64,000 bases of DNA from positions 229,707,879 through 229,771,878 of the forward strand of contig NC_088201.1 in the NCBI RefSeq assembly GCF_037126465.1. The letters run 5' to 3'. Below the pieces are notes generated by a model. The model ran no database searches. It had not been told where the DNA came from and saw nothing but the letters and a program-made list of their open reading frames with translations. The stretch comes from Ornithodoros turicata (taxonomy: Eukaryota > Arthropoda > Arachnida > Ixodida > Argasidae). The position numbers and the translations under genes were made by a program. Shown here one piece after another: positions 53,780-64,000 of this stretch (the stretch's first letter is position 1; the number at the start of each line of letters is the position of its first letter).

Positions 53780-56700
53780 AATCACAAGAATTCTGGAGCT
53801 TAGTGCAAACTAATGGGAAATATTGAAACATTCCGTGGCGGCTCAAGCGTCTCTTTACTCTAGGTTCGCCTGCTTCGTGACTGTTTGTTTTTAATACATG
53901 GGTGTATCTGCATGCAGAACAGCCGAAGGAGTACATTTAATCCCAAGAATTCTGGAGCTTATTGCAAACTAACGGGGAATATTGAAATATTCCGTGGCAG
54001 CTAAAGTGTCTCTATACTCTGGTTTGTCTGCTTCGTGATTGTTTGTTTTTGATACATGGGAGTATCTGCATGCAGAACAGCCGAAGGAATACATTAAATT
54101 GCTAGAATTCTGGAGATTGGTGCAGACTAATGGGGAATATCGAAATATTCCGTGACGGCTCAACCGTCTCTTTACTCTAGGTTCGCCTCCTTCGTAACTG
54201 ATTCTTTTTCATACATGGGAGTATCTGCATGCAGAACAGCCGAAGGAATACATTTAATTGCTAGAATTCTGGAGATTAGTGCAAACTGATGGGGAATATC
54301 GAAATATTCCGTGACGGCTCAAGCGTCTCTTTACTCTAGGTTCGCCTCCTTCGTAACTGATTCTTTTTGATACATGGGAGTATCTGCATGCAGAACAGCC
54401 GAAGGAATACATTAAATTGCTAGAATTCTGGAGATTGGTGCAGACTAATGGGGAATATCGAAATATTCCGTGACGGCACAACCGTCTCTTTACTCTAGGT
54501 TCGCCTGCTTCGTGACTGTTTGTTTTTAATACATGGGTGTATCTGCATGCAGAAAAACCGAAGGAGTACATTTAATCCCAAGAATTCTGGAGCTTATTGC
54601 AAACTAACGGGGAATATTGAAATATTCCGTGGCAGCTAAAGCGTCTCTATACTCTGGTTTGTCTGCTTCGTGATTGTTTGTTTTTGATACATGGGAGTAT
54701 CTGCATGCAGAACAGCTGAAGGAATACATTTAATTGCTAGAATTCTGCTGATTAGTGCAGACTAATGGGGAATATCGAAATACTCCGTGACGGCTCAACC
54801 GTCTCTTTACTCTAGGTTCGCCTCCTTCGTAACTGATTCTTTTTGATACATGGGAGTATCTGCATGCAGAACAGCCGAAGGAATACATTTAATTGCTAGA
54901 ATTCTGGAGATTAGTGCAAACTGATGGGGAATATCGAAATATTCCGTGACGGCTCAAGCGTCTCTTTACTCTAGGTTCGCCTCCTTCGTAACTGATTCTT
55001 TTTGATACATGGGAGTATCTGCATGCAGAACAGCCGAAGGAATACATTTAATTGCTAGAATTCTGGAGCTTAGTGCGAACCAATGGGGAACATCGAAATA
55101 TTCCGTGACGGCTCAAGCGTCTCTTTACTCTAGGTTCGCCTCCTTCGTAGCTGTTTCTTTTTAATACATGGGAGTATCTGCATGCAGAACAACCGAAGGA
55201 ATATATTTAATTGCTAGTATTCTGGAGATTAGTGCAAACTAATGGGGAATATCGAAATATTCCGTGGCGGCTCAAGCGTCTCTTTACTCTGGATTCGCTT
55301 CCTTCGTAACTGATTCTTTTTGATACATGGGAGTATATGCATGCAGAACAGCCGAAGGAATACATTTAATTGCTAGAATTCTGCTGATTAGTGCAGACTA
55401 ATGGGGAATATCGAAATACTCCGTGACGGCTCAACCGTCTCTTTACTCTAGGTTCGCCTCCTTCGTAACTGATTCTTTTTGATACATGGGAGTATCTGCA
55501 TGCAGAACAGCCGAAGGAATACATTTAATTGCTAGAATTCTGGAGATTAGTGCAAACTGATGGGGAATATCGAAATATTCCGTGACGGCTCAAGCGTCTC
55601 TTTACTCTAGGTTCGCCTCCTTCGTAACTGATTCTTTTTGATACATGGGAGTATCTGCATGCAGAACAGCCGAAGGAATACATTTAATTGCTAGAATTCT
55701 GGAGCTTAGTGCGAACCAATGGGGAACATCGAAATATTCCGTGACGGCTCAAGCGTCTCTTTACTCTAGGTTCGCCTCCTTCGTAGCTGTTTCTTTTTAA
55801 TACATGGGAGTATCTGCATGCAGAACAACCGAAGGAATATATTTAATTGCTAGTATTCTGGAGATTAGTGCAAACTAATGGGGAATATCGAAATATTCCG
55901 TGGCGGCTCAAGCGTCTCTTTACTCTGGATTCGCTTCCTTCGTAACTGATTCTTTTTGATACATGGGAGTATATGCATGCAGAACAGCCGAAGGAATACA
56001 TTTAATTGCTAGAATTCTGGAGATTAGTGCAAACTAATGGGGAATATCGAAATATTCCGTGGCGGCTCAAGCGTCTCTTTACTCTGGATTCGCTTCCTTC
56101 GTAACTGATTCTTTTTGATACATGGGAGTATATGCATGCAGAACAGCCGAAGGAACACATTTAATTGCTAGAATTCTGGAGATTAGTGCAAACTAATGGG
56201 GAATATCGAAATATTCCGTGGCGGCTCAAGCGTCTCTCTACTCTGGATTCGCTTCCTCCGTAACTGATTCTTTTTGATACATGGGAGTGTCTGCATGCAG
56301 AACAGGCGAAGGAATACATTTAATTGCTAGAATTCTGGAGATTAGTGCAAACTAATGGGGAATATCGAAATATTCCGTGGCGGCTCAAGCGTCTCTTTAC
56401 TCTAGATTCGCTTCCTTCGTAACTGATTATTTTTGATACATGGGAGTATCTGCATGCAGAACAGCCGAAGGAATACATTTAATTGCTAGAATTCTGGAGC
56501 TTAGTGCGAACCAATGGGGAACATCGAAATATTCCGTGACGGCTCAAGCGTCTCTTTACTCTAGGTTCGCCTCCTTCGTAGCTGTTTCTTTTTAATACAT
56601 GGGAGTATCTGCATGCAGAACAACCGAAGGAATATATTTAATTGCTAGTATTCTGGAGATTAGTGCAAACTAATGGGGAATATCGAAATATTCCGTGGCG

Positions 56701-59700
56701 GCTCAAGCGTCTCTTTACTCTGGATTCGCTTCCTTCGTAACTGATTCTTTTTGATACATGGGAGTATATGCATGCAGAACAGCCGAAGGAATACATTTAA
56801 TTGCTAGAATTCTGGAGATTAGTGCAAACTAATGGGGAATATCGAAATATTCCGTGGCGGCTCAAGCGTCTCTTTACTCTGGATTCGCTTCCTTCGTAAC
56901 TGATTCTTTTTGATACATGGGAGTATATGCATGCAGAACAGCCGAAGGAACACATTTAATTGCTAGAATTCTGGAGATTAGTGCAAACTAATGGGGAATA
57001 TCGAAATATTCCGTGGCGGCTCAAGCGTCTCTCTACTCTGGATTCGCTTCCTCCGTAACTGATTCTTTTTGATACATGGGAGTGTCTGCATGCAGAACAG
57101 GCGAAGGAATACATTTAATTGCTAGAATTCTGGAGATTAGTGCAAACTAATGGGGAATATCGAAATATTCCGTGGCGGCTCAAGCGTCTCTTTACTCTAG
57201 ATTCGCTTCCTTCGTAACTGATTATTTTTGATACATGGGAGTATCTGCATGCAGAACAGCCGAAGGAATACATTTAATTGCTAGAATTCTGGAGATTAGT
57301 GCAAACTAATGGGGAATATCGAAATATTCCGTGGCGGCTCAAGCGTCTCTTTACTCTGGGTTCGCTTCCTTCGTAACTGATTCTTTTTGATACATGGGAG
57401 TATCTGCATGCAGAACAGCCGAAGGAATACATTTAATTGCTAGAATTCTGGAGATTAGTGCAAACTAATGGGGAATATCGAAATATTCCGTGGCGGCTCA
57501 AGCGTCGCTTTACTCTAGATTCGCTTCCTTCGTAACTGATTATTTTTGATACATGGGAGTATCTGCATGCAGAACAGCCGAAGGAATATATTTAATTGCT
57601 TAAATTCTGGAGCTTAGTGCAAACTAATGGGGAACATCGAAATATTCCGTGACGGCTCAAGCGTCTCTTTACTCTAGGTTCGCCTCCTTCGTAACTGTTT
57701 CTTTTTAATACATGGGAGTATCTGCATGCAGAACAGCCGAAGGAATATATTTAATTGCTAGTATTCTGGATCTTACTGCAAACTAATGGGGAATATCGAA
57801 ATATTCCGTGGCGGCTCAAGCGGCTCTTTACTCTAGGTTCACCTCCTTCGTAACTGTTTCTTTTAATACCTGGGAGTATCTGCATGCAGAACAGCCGAAG
57901 GAATATATTTAATTGCTTGAATTCTGGAGCTTAGTGCAAACTAATGGGGAATATCGAAATATTCCGTGGCGGCTCAAGCGTCTCTTTACTCTGGATTCGC
58001 TTCCTTCGTAACTGATTCTTTTTGATACATGGGAGTATCTGCATGCAGAACAGCCGAAGGAATACATTTAATTGCTAGAATTCTGGAGATTAGTGCAAAC
58101 TAATGGGGAATATCGAAATATTCCGTGGCGGCTCAAGCGTCTCTTTACTCTGAGTTCGCTTCCTTCGTAACTGATTCTTTTTGATACATGGGAGTATATG
58201 CATGCAGAACAGCCGAAGGAATACATTTAATTGCTAGAATTCTGGAGATTAGTGCAAACTAATGGGGAATATCGAAATATTCCGTGGCAGCTCAAGCGTC
58301 TCTTTACTCTGGGTTCGCTTCCCTCGTAACTGATTCTTTTTGATACATGGGAGTATCTGCATGCAGAACAGCCGAAGGAATACATTTAATTGCTAGAATT
58401 CTGGAGATTAGTGCAAACTAATGGGGAATATCGAAATATTCCGTGGCGGCTCAAGCGTCTCTTTACTCTGGGTTCGCTTCCCTCGTAACTGATTCTTTTT
58501 GATACATGGGAGTATCTGCATGCAGAACAGCCGAAGGAATACATTTAATTGCTAGAATTCTGGAGATTAGTGCAAACTAACGGGGAATATCGAAATATTC
58601 CGTGGCGGCTCAAGCGTCCCTTTACTCTGGGTTCGCTTCCCTCGTAACTGATTCTTTTTGATACATGGGAGTATCTGCATGCAGAACAGCCGAAGGAATA
58701 CATTTAATTGCTAGAATTCTGGAGATTAGTGCAAACTAATGGGGAATATCGAAATATTCCGTGGCGGCTCAAGCGTCGCTTTACTCTAGATTCGCTTCCT
58801 TCGTAACTGATTATTTTTGATACATGGGAGTATCTGCATGCAGAACAGCCGAAGGAATATATTTAATTGCTTGAATTCTGGAGCTTAGTGCAAACTAATG
58901 GGGAACATCGAAATATTCCGTGACGGCTCAAGCGTCTCTTTACTCTAGGTTCGCCTCCTTCGTAACTGTTTCTTTTTAATACATGGGAGTATCTGCATGC
59001 AGAACAGCCGAATTAATATATTTAATTGCTAGTATTCTGGAGCTTAGTGCAAACTAATGGGGAACATCGAAATATTCCGTGACGGCTCAAGCGTCTCTTT
59101 ACTCTAGGTTCGCCTCCTTCGTAACTGTTTCTTTTTAATACATGGGAGTATCTGCATGCAGAACAGCCGAAGGAATACATTTAATTGCTAGAATTCTGGA
59201 GATTAGTGCAAACTAATGGGGAATATCGAAATATTCCGTGGCGGCTCAAGTGTCTCTTTACTCTAGATTCGCTTCCTTCGTAACTGATTATTTTTGATAC
59301 ATGGGAGTATCTGCATGCAGAACAGCCGAATTAATATATTTAATTGCTAGTATTCTGGAGCTTAGTGCAAACTAATGGGGAACATCGAAATATTCCGTGA
59401 CGGCTCAAGCGTCTCTTTACTCTAGGTTCGCCTCCTTCGTAACTGTTTCTTTTTAATACATGGGAGTATCTGCATGCAGAACAGCCGAAGGAATACATTT
59501 AATTGCTAGAATTCTGGAGATTAGTGCAAACTAATGGGGAATATCGAAATATTCCGTGGCGGCTCAAGCGTCTCTTTACTCTGAGTTCGCTTCCTTCGTA
59601 ACTGATTCTTTTTGATACATGGGAGTATATGCATGCAGAACAGCCGAAGGAATACATTTAATTGCTAGAATTCTGGAGATTAGTGCAAACTAATGGGGAA

Positions 59701-62700
59701 TATCGAAATATTCCGTGGCAGCTCAAGCGTCTCTTTACTCTGGGTTCGCTTCCCTCGTAACTGATTCTTTTTGATACATGGGAGTATCTGCATGCAGAAC
59801 AGCCGAAGGAATACATTTAATTGCTAGAATTCTGGAGATTAGTGCAAACTAATGGGGAATATCGAAATATTCCGTGGCGGCTCAAGCGTCTCTTTACTCT
59901 GGGTTCGCTTCCCTCGTAACTGATTCTTTTTGATACATGGGAGTATCTGCATGCAGAACAGCCGAAGGAATACATTTAATTGCTAGAATTCTGGAGATTA
60001 GTGCAAACTAACGGGGAATATCGAAATATTCCGTGGCGGCTCAAGCGTCCCTTTACTCTGGGTTCGCTTCCCTCGTAACTGATTCTTTTTGATACATGGG
60101 AGTATCTGCATGCAGAACAGCCGAAGGAATACATTTAATTGCTAGAATTCTGGAGATCAGTGCAAACTAATGGGGAATATCGAAATATTCCGTGGCGGCT
60201 CAAGCGTCGCTTTACTCTAGATTCGCTTCCTTCGTAACTGATTATTTTTGATACATGGGAGTATCTGCATGCAGAACAGCCGAAGGAATATATTTAATTG
60301 CTTGAATTCTGGAGCTTAGTGCAAACTAATGGGGAACATCGAAATATTCCGTGACGGCTCAAGCGTCTCTTTACTCTAGGTTCGCCTCCTTCGTAACTGT
60401 TTCTTTTTAATACATGGGAGTATCTGCATGCAGAACAGCCGAATTAATATATTTAATTGCTAGTATTCTGGAGCTTAGTGCAAACTAATGGGGAACATCG
60501 AAATATTCCGTGACGGCTCAAGCGTCTCTTTACTCTAGGTTCGCCTCCTTCGTAACTGTTTCTTTTTAATACATGGGAGTATCTGCATGCAGAACAGCCG
60601 AAGGAATATATTTAATTGCTAGTATTCTGGAGCTTATTGCAAACTAATGGGGAATATCGAAATATTCCGTGGCGGCTCAAGCGTCTCTTTACTCTAGGTT
60701 CGCCTTCTTCGGAACTGTTTCTTTTTAATACGTGGGAGTATGTGCATGCAGAACAGCCGAAGGAATATATTTAATTGCTAGTATTCTGGATCTTACTGCA
60801 AACTAATGGGGAATATCGAAATATTCCGTGGCGGCTCAAGCGTCTCTTTACTCTAGGTTCACCTCCTTCGTAACTGTTTCTTTTTAATACCTGGGAGTAT
60901 CTGCATGCAGAACAGCCGAAGGAATATATTTAATTGCTTGAATTCTGGAGCTTAGTGCAAACTAATGGGGAATATCGAAATATTCCGTGGCGGCTCAAGC
61001 GTCTCTTTACTCTGGATTCGCTTCCTTCGTAACTGATTCTTTTTGATACATGGGAGTATCTGCATGCAGAACAGCCGAAGGAATATATTTAATTGCTAGA
61101 ATTCTGGAGATTAGAGCAAACTAATGGGGAATATCGAAATATTCCGTGGCGGCTCAAGCGTCTCTTTACTCTAGATTCGCTTCCTTCGTAACTGATTATT
61201 TTTGATTCATGGGAGTATCTGCATGCAGAACAGCCGAAGGAATACATTTAATTGCTAGAATTCTGGAGATTAGTGCAAACTAATGGGGAATATCGAAATA
61301 TTCCGTGGCGGCTCAAGCGTCTCTTTACTCTGAGTTCGCTTCCTTCGTAACTGATTCTTTTTGATACATGGGAGTATATGCATGCAGAACAGCCGAAGGA
61401 ATATATTTAATTGCTTGAATTCTGGAGCTTAGTGCAAACTAATGGGGAATATCGAAATATTCCGTGGCGGCTCAAGCGTCTCTTTACTCTGGATTCGCTT
61501 CCTTCGTAACTGATTCTTTTTGATACATGGGAGTATCTGCATGCAGAACAGCCGAAGGAATACATTTAATTGCTAGAATTCTGGAGATTAGTGCAAACTA
61601 ATGGGGAATATCGAAATATTCCGTGACGGCTCAAGCGTCTCTTTACTCTAGGTTCGCCTCCTTCGTAACTGATTCTTTTTGATACATGGGAGTATCTGCA
61701 TGCAGAACAGCCGAAGGAATACATTTAATTGCTAGAATTCTGGAGATTAGTGCAAACTAATGGGGAATATCGAAATATTCCGTGGCGGCTCAAGCGTCGC
61801 TTTACTCTAGATTCGCTTCCTTCGTAACTGATTATTTTTGATACATGGGAGTATCTGCATGCAGAAGAGCCGAAGGAATACATTTAATTGCTAGAATTCT
61901 GGAGATTAGTGCAAACTAATGGGGAATATCGAAATATTCCGTGGCGGCTCAAGCGTCCCTTTATTCTCGGTTCGCCTCCTTCGTAACTGATTCTTTTTGA
62001 TACATGGGAGTATCTGCACGCAGAACAGCCGAAGGAATATATTTAATTGCTTGAATTCTGGAGCTTAGTGCGAACCAATGGGGAACATCGAAATATTCCG
62101 TGACGGCTCAAGCGTCTCTTTACTCTAGGTTCGCCTCCTTCGTAACTGTTTCTTTTTAATACATGGGAGTATCTGCATGCAGAACAACCGAAGGAATACA
62201 TTTAATTGCTAGAATTCTGGAGATTAGTGCAAACTAATGGGGAATATCGAAATATTCCGTGGCGGCTCAAGCGTCTCTTTACTCTAGATTCGCTTCCTTC
62301 GTAACTGATTCTTTTTGATACATGGGAGTATCTGCATGCAGAACAGCCGAAGGAATACATTTAATTGCTAGAATTCTGGAGATTAGTGCAAACTAATGGG
62401 GAATATCGAAATATTCCGTGGCGGCTCAAGCGTCTCTTTACTCTCGGTTCGCCTCCTTCGTAACTGATTCTTTTTGATACATGGGAGTATCTGCATGCAG
62501 AACAGCCGAAGGAATACATTTAATTGCTAGAATTCTGGAGATTAGTGCAAACTAATGGGGAATATCGAAATATTCCGTGGCGGCTCAAGCGTCCCTTTAC
62601 TCTCGGTTCGCCTCCTTCGTAACTGATTCTTTTTGATACATGGGAGTATCTGCATGCAGAACAGCCGAAGGAATACATTTAATTGCTAGAATTCTGGAGC

Positions 62701-64000
62701 TTAGTGCGAACTAATGGGGAATATCGAAATATTCCGTGGCGGCTCAAGCGTCCCTTTATTCTCGGTTCGCCTCCTTCGTAACTGATTCTTTTTGATACAT
62801 GGGAGTATCTGCACGCAGAACAGCCGAAGGAATATATTTAATTGCTTGAATTCTGGAGCTTAGTGCGAACCAATGGGGAACATCGAAATATTCCGTGACG
62901 GCTCAAGCGTCTCTTTACTCTAGGTTCGCCTCCTTCGTAACTGTTTCTTTTTAATACATGGGAGTATCTGCATGCAGAACAACCGAAGGAATACATTTAA
63001 TTGCTAGAATTCTGGAGATTAGTGCAAACTAATGGGGAATATCGAAATATTCCGTGGCGGCTCAAGCGTCTCTTTACTCTAGATTCGCTTCCTTCGTAAC
63101 TGATTCTTTTTGATACATGGGAGTATCTGCATGCAGAACAGCCGAAGGAATACATTTAATTGCTAGAATTCTGGAGATTAGTGCAAACTAATGGGGAATA
63201 TCGAAATATTCCGTGGCGGCTCAAGCGTCTCTTTACTCTGGGTTCGCTTCCCTCGTAACTGATTCTTTTTGATACATGGGAGTACCTGCATGCAGAAGAG
63301 CCGAAGGAATACATTTAATTGCTAGAATTCTGGAGATTAGTGCAAACTAATGGGGAATATCGAAATATTCCGTGGCGGCTCAAGCGTCCCTTTACTCTCG
63401 GTTCGCCTCCTTCGTAACTGATTCTTTTTGATACATGGGAGTATCTGCATGCAGAACAGCCGAAGGAATACATTTAATTGCTAGAATTCTGGAGCTTAGT
63501 GCGAACTAATGGGGAATATCGAAATATTCCGTGGCGGCTCAAGCGTCCCTTTACTCTCGGTTCGCCTCCTTCGTAACTGATTCTTTTTGATACATGGGAG
63601 TATCTGCACGCAGAACAGCCGAAGGAATATATTTAATTGCTTGAATTCTGGAGCTTAGTGCGAACCAATGGGGAACATCGAAATATTCCGTGACGGCTCA
63701 AGCGTCTCTTTACTCTAGGTTCGCCTCCTTCGTAACTGTTTCTTTTTAATACATGGGAGTATCTGCATGCAGAACAACCGAAGGAATATATTTAATTGCT
63801 AGTATTCTGGAGCTTATTGCAAACTAATGGGGAATATCGAAATATTCCGTGGCGGCTCAAGCGTCTCTTTACTGTAGGTTCGCCTTCTTCGGAACTGTTT
63901 CTTTTTAATAGATGGGAGTATCTGCATGCAGAACAGCCGAAGGAATACATTTAATTGCTAGAATTCTGGAGCTTAGTGCGAACTAATGGGGAATATCGAA
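53772..64000 (+). repeat. 159-bp satellite array with higher-order repeats, runs off the window
   Basis: About 64 head-to-tail copies of a 159-bp unit. Each carries GATACATGGGAGTATCTGCA, the 10-base palindrome CTGCATGCAG, GAAGGAATACATTTAATTGC, AATTCTGGAG and the hairpin GGAATAT-CGAA-ATATTCC. The first copies (53.8-54.2 kb) are the most diverged. Diagnostic variants recur at exact multiples of the period: CTGCTG at 54745 and 55381 (636, four units), GCACGC at 62016, 62811 and 63606 (795, five units), and AACGGGG at 58581 and 60012 (1431, nine units). This shows several generations of higher-order units. On the - strand the common monomer is one ATG-to-TAA frame of 52 codons. The array continues beyond the window. 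Its chromosomal role (centromeric, subtelomeric or other) cannot be told from sequence. Confidence 0.97.

Noticed and set aside
54254..54571. 105-codon - strand protein-coding gene
   Set aside because: It is just two satellite monomers read through because one copy lost its TAA.
53772..64000. Tandem array as a CRISPR or a coding repeat gene
   Set aside because: The units are contiguous with no unique spacers, and indels and frequent stops break any long frame. It is satellite DNA.

Overview
This is eukaryotic, repeat-dominated intergenic DNA. Split exons with GT..AG introns, BEL/Pao and Ty3/gypsy LTR elements, Penelope-like elements (PLEs), RNase H-bearing LINEs, mariner, hAT-like and P-like DNA transposons, MITEs and a long satellite array point to an animal. 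The mix resembles a chelicerate, most likely a tick, but that is inference from repeat content: no ribosomal or mitochondrial marker is present. Only one convincing host gene was found, two consecutive exons of a caspase (34201-34342 and 34424-34602). No bacterial-type operon, CRISPR array, tRNA or rRNA was seen.

Layout. 1-4.6 kb: unassigned, with one inverted repeat. 4.6-6.1 kb: a non-autonomous element with 31-bp inverted ends, an exact 8-bp target duplication (TAGTCGCC) and a broken THAP-domain gene, so P-element-like. 6.7-7.4 kb: LINE RT remnant (- strand). 9.4-11.3 kb: BEL/Pao pol remnant split by a hAT-type MITE, then a Ty3/gypsy RT remnant. 14.6-24.05 kb: an almost end-to-end BEL/Pao element on the - strand (LTRs, PBS, PPT, gag, protease, RT, RNase H, integrase). 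It carries three nested insertions: a PLE-derived hairpin element in its 3' LTR, a PLE with an intact-looking ORF and 483-bp inverted arms (12-bp TSD), and a LINE 3' half in gag. 24.6-33.9 kb: several TIR elements (one with a Myb/SANT-like fragment), a gypsy integrase plus LTR, a hammerhead-ribozyme-like motif, a LINE remnant and TA-flanked MITEs. 34.2-34.6 kb: caspase exons. 37.4-46.6 kb: a dense nest made of a TATACC-motif element, a mariner interrupted by a TIR element and by a solo LTR, a CCTCA/TGAGG-motif element carrying a 903-bp TRIM with identical LTRs, and a rearranged PLE carrying a deleted gypsy-like LTR element. 46.6-52.7 kb: mostly unassigned. 52.8 kb to the window end: a 159-bp satellite of about 64 copies with higher-order repeats, whose decayed left edge is split by a hAT-like element.

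The most unusual patterns are: (i) several unrelated DNA elements whose ends are packed with one short motif in both orientations (TATACC, AATATTGG, CCTCA/TGAGG, GTTAC); (ii) hammerhead-like cores with a 2-bp stem III associated with PLE-type sequence; (iii) a satellite whose monomer is exactly 53 codons and carries two perfect palindromic cores. Nested insertions can be ordered because removing the inner element restores the outer reading frame. All coding calls are conceptual translations by eye; no database search was run.
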